From an uncultured Prevotellaceae bacterium (GTDB taxonomy: Bacteria > Bacteroidota > Bacteroidia > Bacteroidales > Bacteroidaceae): a stretch of DNA of 38,906 nt. Of the stretch, positions 24,013-32,111 are shown piece after piece. Below the pieces are notes generated by a model. The model worked only from the letters and a program-made list of their open reading frames with translations. It did no database searches and had not been told where the DNA came from. The position numbers were made by a program, and so were the translations under genes. The stretch spans positions 1-38,906 of the forward strand of contig CACZVE010000018.1 in assembly GCA_902784565.1 (NCBI GenBank), in the 5' to 3' direction. How positions within the stretch are numbered: position 1 is the stretch's first letter; each line of letters begins with the position of its first letter.

Positions 24013-25450
24013 GACGCTGAAAGAGAAAACGGCAAAGGGCCTCTTCTGGGGCGGGATGAACAACGGCATGCAGCAGTTGCTGGGCTTCGTGTTCGGCATT
24101 ATTATGGCCCGTCTTCTCAAACCAGAGTATTTCGGACTGGTGGCAATGATCATCGTCTTCTCTGCCGTTGCCAATGCCTTACAGAACAGTGGATTCTCCA
24201 CCGCCCTCGTCAATGAGAAGGAACAAAAGGCCAGCAACTACAATGCGGTGTTCTGGTTTAATATCGGGATGGGCATCGCCATCTACATCATCCTCTTCTT
24301 CTGTGCGCCACTGATAGCCGACTACTACGATGAACCCCGTCTGGTGTGGCTCTGTCGCTATGCCTTCCTGAGTTTCGTGTTCTCCAGTTGGGGTGTGGCC
24401 CAGGCGGCTTACCTCTACAAGAACCTACGGGCCAAACAACTGGCAAAGGCCAATATCATCGCCGTGTTGCTGTCGAGTAGTATTGCCGTCATCATGGCGT
24501 GGCAGGGGTTCACCTATTGGGCCATCGCCACACAGACCAACCTCTTCATCCTCTTTTCCACGATGTTGCGCTGGCACTACAGTGAGTGGCGGCCCAGCCT
24601 GCAAGTGGATTTCTCCTTCATCAAACGGGCCTTCCCCTTCAGTGTCAAGATCCTGTTGAGCGAGATTCTCACACAAGTCAACAACAACGTGATGAATATC
24701 CTGTTGGGTAAGTATTTTGGGGATAAGAGTACAGGACAGTATTATCAGGCCAACCAGTGGAACTTCAAAGGCTACTCGTTAGTACAGAACATGGTGAAGC
24801 AGGTGGATCAGGCAGTGCTGGTAAAACTCAGCGACGAACGGGAACGTCAACTGGCTGTGCTCCGTAAGATGATCCGTTTTGCAGCTTTCATCTCATTCCC
24901 CCTGTTGTTGGGTGTAGGACTGGTGTCAAAGGAGTTTATCGTATTAGCCTTAGGTGAAATCTGGTTGACGAGTGCCGAGTATCTGCAGATTATCTGCATC
25001 GCAGGTGCCGTGATACCCATCAGTACCCTGTTGGCAGACCTCCTGATCAGCAAGGGGCGCAGTGACATCTTTATGTGGTGTACACTGATTCTGGGTGTTT
25101 GTCAGATTGTCGCCCTCGTGCTGCTCCATCCTTATGGCATCCAGATGATGGTTTATGCCTACGTCGCCCTGACATTGCTCTGGGTCTTCGTATGGCATTT
25201 CTTCGTCAGGCGACATACGGGCTATAGCCTGCTGATGCTCCTGAAAGACATCCTCCCCTTCGCCCTCGCTGCCATAGCAGTGATGGCTCTCACAGGCTTC
25301 GCCACGCAGATGCTTTCCATCCTCTGGCTGAAACTGTTGTGCCGCGTCATCCTCGCCGCTATCCTCTACTACGCTGTGATGCGTCTGGCTGGGGCGCAGA
25401 TTCTCAGAGAATGTCAGGATTTCTTCATGAACAAACTCAAAAAACAATAA
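24005..25450 (+). CDS. Polysaccharide flippase (Wzx/MOP family)
   Basis: Predicted protein of 481 residues with about 12-14 hydrophobic segments. The N-terminus ([27 protein letters not shown]) is the typical opening of WzxC-like O-antigen/exopolysaccharide flippases, and it includes the amphipathic helix before TM1. The start is a TTG at 24005 that overlaps the metG stop; the next in-frame ATG (24056) would remove that amphipathic helix. It would move an undecaprenyl-linked glycan to the periplasmic face of the inner membrane. It is the first gene of a five-gene block (24005-29041) joined by short or overlapping junctions. Confidence 0.92.
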   Translation: MGETLKEKTAKGLFWGGMNNGMQQLLGFVFGIIMARLLKPEYFGLVAMIIVFSAVANALQNSGFSTALVNEKEQKASNYNAVFWFNIGMGIAIYIILFFCAPLIADYYDEPRLVWLCRYAFLSFVFSSWGVAQAAYLYKNLRAKQLAKANIIAVLLSSSIAVIMAWQGFTYWAIATQTNLFILFSTMLRWHYSEWRPSLQVDFSFIKRAFPFSVKILLSEILTQVNNNVMNILLGKYFGDKSTGQYYQANQWNFKGYSLVQNMVKQVDQAVLVKLSDERERQLAVLRKMIRFAAFISFPLLLGVGLVSKEFIVLALGEIWLTSAEYLQIICIAGAVIPISTLLADLLISKGRSDIFMWCTLILGVCQIVALVLLHPYGIQMMVYAYVALTLLWVFVWHFFVRRHTGYSLLMLLKDILPFALAAIAVMALTGFATQMLSILWLKLLCRVILAAILYYAVMRLAGAQILRECQDFFMNKLKKQ

Positions 25451-25453
25451 GAT

Positions 25454-26176
25454 ATGACCTATGCTTTGATTATTGCCGGAGGCTCTGGAAACAGGATGGG
25501 ACAGGACATCCCCAAGCAGTTTATCAACGTTTACGATAAGCCTGTACTGATCTATACGTTGGAGAGTTTCCAGCGTCATCCGATGGTAGATGCTATCGAA
25601 GTAGTTTGTCTGGATGGCTGGCATGAGGTGCTTTGGGCCTATGCCCGTCAGTTTAATATCACCAAACTCCAGGCTATCGTCACTGGTGGAAGCAGTGCGC
25701 AGGAGAGTATCCGCAATGGTGTCTATGATCTGGAAAACAAAGCCTCGGATGATGATATCATCATTATCCACGACGGCATCCGTCCTCTGGTGGATGACAC
25801 CGTCCTGACAGATGTCATCCAGAAGGCGATGCAGTATGGTAACGGTGTGACATCCCTACCCTACAACGAACAGATATTTATCGTGAATCCCGATGATGAG
25901 ACCACCACGAAACAGTATATTCCCCGTGAGACCATCCGACGGGTGTCGACACCTCAGGCCTATCAGTTTAAGAAACTCGATGCTGCCTATCATGAGGCTT
26001 TCGAGAAAGGCATCGGTATTCATGGTTCGTCGTACACCAATACGATGATGGTAGAACTGGGTGAGACCCTGCATTTCGCTGCAGGATCGGATCGGAATAT
26101 CAAACTGACAACGAAGGACGATCTGGAATTGTTCAAGGGTTATATGAATATGGATAAGGACACATGGCTGAAGTAA
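25454..26176 (+). CDS. IspD/TarI-family cytidylyltransferase
   Basis: Predicted protein of 240 residues. The nucleotide-binding start YALIIAGGSGNRMGQDIPKQF and the later IIHDGIRPLVDDTVLTDVI and STPQAYQFKKL segments match the IspD/TarI superfamily. AGG in place of the AAG seen in many IspD enzymes, and the position in a glycan operon with LicD, favour a TarI-like enzyme that makes a CDP-polyol (for example CDP-ribitol from ribitol-5-phosphate and CTP) over the isoprenoid enzyme IspD. This is inference; an IspD function is possible if no other ispD gene exists in the genome. It starts 3 nt after the flippase and overlaps the following gene by 13 nt. Confidence 0.85.
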   Translation: MTYALIIAGGSGNRMGQDIPKQFINVYDKPVLIYTLESFQRHPMVDAIEVVCLDGWHEVLWAYARQFNITKLQAIVTGGSSAQESIRNGVYDLENKASDDDIIIIHDGIRPLVDDTVLTDVIQKAMQYGNGVTSLPYNEQIFIVNPDDETTTKQYIPRETIRRVSTPQAYQFKKLDAAYHEAFEKGIGIHGSSYTNTMMVELGETLHFAAGSDRNIKLTTKDDLELFKGYMNMDKDTWLK

Positions 26177-27216
26177 CATCACTCCATAAACAGCATCCTC
26201 TCTATCAGGAGGATCTGGAACGTATCTCGCAGGTGCGTGATATCAACCGTCTTGACGGTAAGACATTCTTGATAACTGGTGCCACAGGACTGATTGGCGT
26301 CTGTCTGATAGATGCCCTGATGCACCTGAATCAGAAAGGTGCTAACATCAGTATCTATGCCTTGGGAAGAAGTCGTGAGAAGGCTGCCTTGCGACTTGGT
26401 GAATACTTTGAGGATAGTCACTTCCATTTTGTGGAACATGAGGCCTCGGAGTCACTCTTAGACTTACCTCAGGCAGATGTGATTATTCCGTTGGCATCGA
26501 ACACCCATCCCCTGGCTTATTCAAAGTATCCGATAGAGACGATTAATATCAATGTGAAAGGCGCAGAACAGGCTCTTGAGAAGGCTCTGGCCTGTGGTGC
26601 GATGGTGCTCTATCCATCTACAGTAGAGGTGTATGGGAATGCCCGTGGCGAGGATGATTTCACAGAGGACTATACCGGTAAACTGAATCTGGCCAATGCA
26701 CGGGCCTGTTATACGGAATCCAAGCGTCTGAGTGAAGCACTCTGTCAGTCGTATATCGCTGAGCGAGGTGCTAAAGTGAAAATCGTGAGATTGAGTCGTG
26801 TGTTTGGTCCTACGATGTTGATGAGTGACAGCAAAGCCTCGTCGCAATTCATCCAGAAGGCCTTGGCTGGCGAGGATATTGTGTTGAAAAGTAAAGGTGA
26901 ACAACTCTTCTCCTACACCTATATGGCTGATGCCGTCGGTGCGATGTTGCATGTCTTGCTGCATGGCGAGGAAGGGGTGGCATATAATATCTCTAACGAG
27001 ATGTGTAATGTACGCCTGAAGGACTTTGCCCAACTGTGCGCCGAGTGGGCCAATAAACAGGTGGTATTCGAATTGCCGTCAGAGACAGAGCAAAAGGGTT
27101 TTTCGATAGCAATGCGAGCCATCCTCGATAATACCAGACTGAAGGCTCTGGACTGGCAGCCTCAGTACACGATGAAAGATGCTGTGTGTAGAACGTTATC
27201 TATCTTAAAGTCATGA
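26164..27216 (+). CDS. NAD-dependent epimerase/dehydratase (extended SDR)
   Basis: Predicted protein of 350 residues. The Rossmann motif is GATGLIG (39-45), and the catalytic pair is Tyr183/Lys187 in ARACYTESKRLSE. It resembles nucleotide-sugar epimerases, dehydratases and UDP-glucuronate decarboxylases, with the FGPTML pattern and a C-terminal substrate-binding domain. The first 35 residues (MAEVTSLHKQHPLYQEDLER) are an N-terminal extension before the usual start of the fold. Its substrate is probably a nucleotide-activated sugar used by this operon; it could also act with the cytidylyltransferase on a CDP-linked product. It overlaps both neighbours (13 and 4 nt). Confidence 0.87.
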   Translation: MAEVTSLHKQHPLYQEDLERISQVRDINRLDGKTFLITGATGLIGVCLIDALMHLNQKGANISIYALGRSREKAALRLGEYFEDSHFHFVEHEASESLLDLPQADVIIPLASNTHPLAYSKYPIETININVKGAEQALEKALACGAMVLYPSTVEVYGNARGEDDFTEDYTGKLNLANARACYTESKRLSEALCQSYIAERGAKVKIVRLSRVFGPTMLMSDSKASSQFIQKALAGEDIVLKSKGEQLFSYTYMADAVGAMLHVLLHGEEGVAYNISNEMCNVRLKDFAQLCAEWANKQVVFELPSETEQKGFSIAMRAILDNTRLKALDWQPQYTMKDAVCRTLSILKS

Positions 27217-28019
27217 ATAATCCCTATCTGCAGCAATTTAAGGAACAGCAACTGCGTGCCTGTCAACTCAAACAGTTGTCTATCCTCGAAGAGATAGACC
27301 GTATCTGTCAGAAGCACCAGATAGGCTATTGGCTCGATGGGGGGACGCTGTTGGGGGCTGTGCGTCATGGGGGATTTATTCCTTGGGACGATGATATCGA
27401 TATCGCCATGCGTCAGGAAGATCTGGATCGGTTTGTGCGTATTGCCCCCTCAGAACTCCGTGAAGGGTTGTTTCTGCAGACCCCACAGATAGAACCCCAG
27501 TCGAAAGAACCGATTGTGAAGGTACGTGACTTGAATTCATTCTATGTGGAAGGGGCAGACAACTTCGCCGCAGACTATCAGAAAGGTCTTTATGTGGATA
27601 TCTTCCCGATGATCAGTTATCCTACGCTACCGAAGAAGTGGGTGAAACATATCACCTTGGGAATCTCCAAGAGTTATTCTATTCTGCATAAGGCTCATTA
27701 CTATTCTCTGCGTTCTTTTGCAGAGTTCTTTTGGTTTGGTGCCAAATATACGATCAACAAATGCTTGTGGGGGCTACTGTGTGCGGTTCGTCCCAAGAAT
27801 GTCTACCTCTCGAATATCCTGATTAATAATGGCTATGGCATCATGCACCGTCAGGACGCAGTTTTTCCTTTGGGTACGATTACCTTCGAGGGAAAGACCT
27901 TCAGTGCACCTTGTAATCCTGATACCTATCTGAGTGATCTCTATCGCAACTACATGGAGATTCCACCAAAGGAAAAACAGAAGATCCATTCCGTATTCAT
28001 CATGCCCGAACTTGTATGA
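27213..28019 (+). CDS. LicD-family phosphotransferase
   Basis: Predicted protein of 268 residues. The LicD/fukutin-type nucleotidyltransferase fold is shown by LDGGTLLGAVRHGGFIPWDD and DIDIAM (residues 41-66), which provide the Gly-rich loop and metal-binding aspartates. Later features are GLYVDIFPM and a C-terminal FEGKTFSAP. LicD enzymes transfer phosphocholine or phosphoribitol from the CDP-linked donor onto glycans. In this operon the CDP-polyol enzyme two genes upstream would supply the donor. It overlaps the epimerase and the glycosyltransferase genes by 4 nt each (ATGA), so translation is coupled. Confidence 0.93.
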   Translation: MNNPYLQQFKEQQLRACQLKQLSILEEIDRICQKHQIGYWLDGGTLLGAVRHGGFIPWDDDIDIAMRQEDLDRFVRIAPSELREGLFLQTPQIEPQSKEPIVKVRDLNSFYVEGADNFAADYQKGLYVDIFPMISYPTLPKKWVKHITLGISKSYSILHKAHYYSLRSFAEFFWFGAKYTINKCLWGLLCAVRPKNVYLSNILINNGYGIMHRQDAVFPLGTITFEGKTFSAPCNPDTYLSDLYRNYMEIPPKEKQKIHSVFIMPELV

Positions 28020-29041
28020 AACATCCTGCCAAGACTGATATTGCGGTACTGCTGCTGTTCTTTACACGCAGCGACACGTTTGCAAAAGTGTTTGAGGCTG
28101 TGCGCCAGGCACGCCCCTCAAAACTCCTGCTCTATCAGGATGGGCCTCGTGGTGAACACGATATGGCAGGGATTGAGGCTTGTCGAGAGATTGTCAGTGA
28201 TGAACATATCGACTGGGAGTGTGAGGTACATCGCAACTATCTGGAACAGAATCAGGGCTGCGATCCGTCGGGATTCCTCTCTCATCAATGGGCCTTTTCA
28301 ATTGCCGACAAGGTGATGGTATTAGAGGATGATGTGGTACCAGCCCAGTCGTTCTTCCCTTTCTGCAAGGAGATGCTCGACAGATATGAGGATAACGAGA
28401 GGGTCAATATGATTGCAGGTTTCAACATCGACGAGGTCTCGCCAGACTGTAATGACAGTTATTTCTTTACCTCTGCTTTCAGCATCTGGGGCTGGGCCTC
28501 ATGGCGAAGGGTAGCCCAGCGCTGGGATCCAACCTACGGATTTATGAAAGATCCCGAGACGCTGCAACGTTTGGAGACTATTGCCAAAGAACGGCATCTG
28601 CGCAGTGATATGATGCAGATGTTCCGTGACCACAGTCAGAGTGGGAAGGAATACTTTGAAACGATCTATTGGACTGATATGCTGTTGCATGACTGTCTTG
28701 CCATCATGCCTGCCAAGAATCAGGTGAGTAATATCGGACTCATGGCAGACTCTACCCATTTCTCCGCAGAGTTAAAGACGACGCCTCATCGTATCCGCAG
28801 GATGTTTACCATGCAACGCCACGAACTGACCTTCCCCTTGCAGCATCCGAAGGAGATGGTGGAAAACAAGGATTATCTTGAACGCCTCTATAAGGCCAAT
28901 GCCTGGAACCACCCATGGATCAAAGTGCAGAATTCCCTCGAAGAACTCTTCCTCAATCTGCGCTACGGCAATTTCTCGCAGATTGGGAAATCGCTCTCAC
29001 GGCGCATCAGGAAGTGGCTCGGGACAGATAAGCACGTTTAG
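28016..29041 (+). CDS. Glycosyltransferase (GT-A type, HlpA-like)
   Basis: Predicted protein of 341 residues. The N-terminal part (DIAVLLLFFTRSDTFAKVFEAV) and the acidic metal motif MVLEDDVVPAQSFF fit a GT-A fold of the kind often annotated in Bacteroidales as hemolysin-like HlpA glycosyltransferase. FSIWGWASWRR and an E(T)IYWTDMLLHDC segment follow. The acceptor and sugar are unknown; it probably extends the glycan that the flippase exports. It has no signal or membrane segment, though a basic C-terminus (SRRIRKWL) could bind the membrane. Its TAG stop overlaps the TAA of the convergent gene as TTAG. Confidence 0.85.
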   Translation: MKHPAKTDIAVLLLFFTRSDTFAKVFEAVRQARPSKLLLYQDGPRGEHDMAGIEACREIVSDEHIDWECEVHRNYLEQNQGCDPSGFLSHQWAFSIADKVMVLEDDVVPAQSFFPFCKEMLDRYEDNERVNMIAGFNIDEVSPDCNDSYFFTSAFSIWGWASWRRVAQRWDPTYGFMKDPETLQRLETIAKERHLRSDMMQMFRDHSQSGKEYFETIYWTDMLLHDCLAIMPAKNQVSNIGLMADSTHFSAELKTTPHRIRRMFTMQRHELTFPLQHPKEMVENKDYLERLYKANAWNHPWIKVQNSLEELFLNLRYGNFSQIGKSLSRRIRKWLGTDKHV

Positions 29042-30438
29042 ATAATAGCCTTGATGGGGGTGAGGAGGAAGGCTGTCAAGAGATAGCCATTATATATAAA
29101 TAGGTATAAGGTCAATAACCCGACGGGAATCCGGAGCCAACGGGTATGGACGCTTCGGAACAAAAATGCTGTGGCAATGGGAAGCACAAACATAAAGTGT
29201 GGTGCCATGATAAACACCTCGTTGATGCCAAAGCCCAAAATCAAGTGGATGAACATATCGAAGCCAAAGCAGGAGAGACAGAGCCACAGGAAACGGCTTC
29301 TGCGTCCGCACCAGATACCAATAATGAAAAGCAACACTACCAGAGCCTCCACGACATAACTCCATAGCCAGTCATACACCACAAACACAGGGCGATGTAC
29401 CAGCGTATCCTCCAAAAAATGCTGTTGATGAAACTGCACGGACTCGCCAAAAAGATTTTCATACATCGACTGCCAACGAGAAGTGGAGATGTCCGTCCAT
29501 TTCAGGAAACCGTGATCCTCCATCGGTTTCCCCGTCTTCTCAGCCTGAAGACACAACACTTTCTGACGCCTCGCCTTCCGCCTCTCAAACAGTTCCCTCT
29601 CCTTGGGTGTCATCTGGTCCACACGAGCCTTTAATTCCTCGGCTTTCTTTATTTTCTGTTCTTCACGGATTTTCTCCTTAGGCAACACATACTGGTGATA
29701 CTCCCACGTGGCTGTAGCCCACAACAGTGCTGCAGGCAGGACAACAGCCAACAGCAGATACTTGGGACGGAAGAAATCCCTGAGATTCACGAAGAAACCA
29801 GAGAGAAAGACCTTGATGCCATTGCTCAGGGTGACACCTGCTGTGATATAGAAGAGAATCGCTGACTGCCACCACTTAAACTCCCTACCCTTCTTGATGC
29901 ACACCCCAGAGATGTAGAGGGTGATGAGCAACAGGAACATGGAGATGGTGAAGTGATCAGGTACTATTATAGAGAGAAGGATATAGGCAAAGGAGAAATA
30001 AAAAGCTGTCAGTAGGGTGGTGTCCCAACGTTCCAACTCGATTACTTCACGATGGATGCGATAGAGGAAGATATAGGAATAAAAAGAGCAAGCCATCAAC
30101 GGAAGCGCCACGATGTATTGTACACAATTGACGCCAAAGAGGGCAGTCAGTCCTTGGTTCAACAACCAGAAGGGCCAGATGAGAAACGATAGTAGCGGAT
30201 GGCGATAGACCTGATAGAGAATGTCCCAATCTGTGACTGCTAAGTAGGTCAGTGGGTCATAACCAGAGAGGTGCAGTTCCCTTTCAAAGGCTTTCCAATA
30301 GGGTCCAAAACCTGGCTGCATAAACAGATCGTGCATACGATAGATGAACAGTGCATTGAGGGCAATTATCACCATCAGCACCACCACAGCCTGGATACGT
30401 TCCTCAGGTTTGACTTTGAAGAGTTTGAATGGTGTCAT
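29038..30438 (-). CDS. Polytopic membrane protein, DUF6080-like
   Basis: Predicted protein of 466 residues with about ten hydrophobic segments: an N-terminal set (AVVVLMVIIALNALFIY, YIVALPLMACSFYSYIFLY and others to about residue 230) and a C-terminal set after 335. Between them is a charged cytoplasmic or periplasmic helical loop (EKIREEQKIKKAEELKARVD, TPKERELFERRKARRQKV). It matches what I recall of DUF6080, a Bacteroidales family of unknown function. The two halves recall polytopic glycosyltransferases (GT-C), which would fit an envelope role, but I see no catalytic motif I would defend. It is the last gene of the minus-strand operon and overlaps the phosphatase gene by 4 nt. Confidence 0.8.
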   Translation of the reverse strand: MTPFKLFKVKPEERIQAVVVLMVIIALNALFIYRMHDLFMQPGFGPYWKAFERELHLSGYDPLTYLAVTDWDILYQVYRHPLLSFLIWPFWLLNQGLTALFGVNCVQYIVALPLMACSFYSYIFLYRIHREVIELERWDTTLLTAFYFSFAYILLSIIVPDHFTISMFLLLITLYISGVCIKKGREFKWWQSAILFYITAGVTLSNGIKVFLSGFFVNLRDFFRPKYLLLAVVLPAALLWATATWEYHQYVLPKEKIREEQKIKKAEELKARVDQMTPKERELFERRKARRQKVLCLQAEKTGKPMEDHGFLKWTDISTSRWQSMYENLFGESVQFHQQHFLEDTLVHRPVFVVYDWLWSYVVEALVVLLFIIGIWCGRRSRFLWLCLSCFGFDMFIHLILGFGINEVFIMAPHFMFVLPIATAFLFRSVHTRWLRIPVGLLTLYLFIYNGYLLTAFLLTPIKAII

Positions 30439-31031
30439 GACTCTCGGAAAGGTTTATAATGGGATTCATCAGCAAAGGCGAGTAGTTCCTTGTCACCCCG
30501 ACTATCACCGTAGGCTGTCAGATGATACTCACTGCGATTAGGATAGAGTGCCAAGATACGGTTTACCTTCTCCTGTCCGTAGCAGTTCTTCGTCAAGAAA
30601 CGGCCCGTCAGAAGTCCATCTTTTATTTCGATTTGCGTTCCCACAACACAGAGGGTTTCCTCTGTGTTGAAGAAAGGCCGCACCCAGTTGTCAATCGATG
30701 CACTGACGATAAGCACTTCCGCTCCATCACCCAAAGCCTGATTAATTGTTTTTATGCCCTCCGGCCTCAGCAGATCCTGATTATCTTTGGCAAATCGTTG
30801 ACAGAGAGCATCGAAAGACTCCAATGTCATCCCCTTAAAGAAATGTGCAAACACTTTTTGTTTGGCTTTCCAATTAGGATAAAGCCCGAGTTTCATCAGC
30901 ACCAACAGATGGGCATAGCGCAGGAAGCCTTTTATAAAAGCACCAGTACCACAAGCATAACGGATGAACTCTAAGAGTGTATCCTTCGTGGTAAGTGTTC
31001 CGTCGAAATCAGATGCTACAATCCTTCTCAT
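30435..31031 (-). CDS. HAD-IB family phosphatase
   Basis: Predicted protein of 198 residues. Motif I is DFDGTLTTKDT (8-18), motif II VLIVSASIDNW, and motif IV AYGDSRGDKELL. The long helical insertion after motif I (FIRYACGTGAFIKGFLRYAHLL) is the cap of HAD-IB enzymes such as SerB or lipid-phosphate phosphatases. Given its position between an acyltransferase and a membrane protein of the envelope group, the substrate could be a lipid or polyprenyl phosphate; that is inference. It is cytoplasmic or peripheral. Junctions: 3 nt from the acyltransferase and a 4-nt overlap with the next gene. Confidence 0.87.
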   Translation of the reverse strand: MRRIVASDFDGTLTTKDTLLEFIRYACGTGAFIKGFLRYAHLLVLMKLGLYPNWKAKQKVFAHFFKGMTLESFDALCQRFAKDNQDLLRPEGIKTINQALGDGAEVLIVSASIDNWVRPFFNTEETLCVVGTQIEIKDGLLTGRFLTKNCYGQEKVNRILALYPNRSEYHLTAYGDSRGDKELLAFADESHYKPFRES

Positions 31032-31034
31032 CGT

Positions 31035-32111
31035 TTACAATTTAGGACTGGGTATTTTCTGAATGACTTTCATGAAAAGCCATGAGAGTAAAATTGTGGC
31101 TGTCACATAGAGCAACAGGCCTGCATACAGGTCGTCTTGGAGATAAGGACGTACAAAGACCTTGCGTACCAACGGGTGAATGACGAACATTGACGCTGAT
31201 ATACCACCCAGCCAGATACTATAAGTAAGTACTTGTGCTGGCATCAGTTTCACCAGTGCCACTGTACCTACTATGATCATTACTGGCACAAACAACCAAA
31301 GACCAAAACCAGAACTCAGATAGAAGACCAATGCGGTAGCCACAACCAGACTACACAAAAGGGCAGGAACGTTTTGTAAATGATGCGCGATATTTACACA
31401 GCGTTCCTGTCCCCCTGTGTGACGTGCCAGAAACAGACCAATGCCGAAAGGTAACACACCACCCACGAGATTATAACGCAGTCGTTCCAACAAAACCATA
31501 TCGTCTGCACAAGAGAGTTGCCAAACCCAACAGACCACCATACAACCCACAATCACTCCCCAGTGTCGCCAACGGTAGAACACTAAACGGTAGAGTATAT
31601 ATAATTGCAGGGTGATACTGAAATACCAGTAGGGTCCTGGCCAAACCACCCGTGAGGGATTCTCGAAGAAATTGGCAAACATACCCAACATGCCCACTAC
31701 CTCCGTCCACAGATATCTGTGCATATTAGGTGTAATGGCGTCAATCATGACAAAGGCCACGAAACCCACAATGAAGATACGGAACAACTTCAGGTAATTA
31801 TAGCGCACAAAACGCCAAACACCCACCTCGGGCAATGAACCCTGTTCGTACTTCTTCACCAGACCGTAGCCACTCAGAAAGAGGAAGACGGGTACCCCAT
31901 AATGTCCGAAGAACGAGAACAGATGTAGAGGCAATAGCGCATCAGGGTTTAGTAGCACCTGCCATAGTTGGTCGAATTTCTCCTGATGCCAAGTGTATTC
32001 GTTCTCCCTGACGATACCTTTGAGCCAATGGGTATAATTATGCAATATGATGGCAAGGATGGCCACACCCCGCATCGCCGTACATTCATTCCGTGTGAGT
32101 AGTTCTTTCAT
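31035..32111 (-). CDS. Acyltransferase 3-family membrane protein (OafA-like)
   Basis: Predicted protein of 358 residues with about ten hydrophobic helices. The family signature is present near the start (RGVAILAIILHN, LFSFFGHYGVPVFLFLSGYG), with the conserved Arg and His residues expected in AT3 proteins. Such enzymes O-acetylate or acylate surface polysaccharides, LPS or other envelope glycans from the inner membrane. It starts at ATG 32111 overlapping the TGA of the preceding phosphoethanolamine transferase gene. It belongs to the envelope part of the yicC-gmk-nadD operon. Confidence 0.9.
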   Translation of the reverse strand: MKELLTRNECTAMRGVAILAIILHNYTHWLKGIVRENEYTWHQEKFDQLWQVLLNPDALLPLHLFSFFGHYGVPVFLFLSGYGLVKKYEQGSLPEVGVWRFVRYNYLKLFRIFIVGFVAFVMIDAITPNMHRYLWTEVVGMLGMFANFFENPSRVVWPGPYWYFSITLQLYILYRLVFYRWRHWGVIVGCMVVCWVWQLSCADDMVLLERLRYNLVGGVLPFGIGLFLARHTGGQERCVNIAHHLQNVPALLCSLVVATALVFYLSSGFGLWLFVPVMIIVGTVALVKLMPAQVLTYSIWLGGISASMFVIHPLVRKVFVRPYLQDDLYAGLLLYVTATILLSWLFMKVIQKIPSPKL

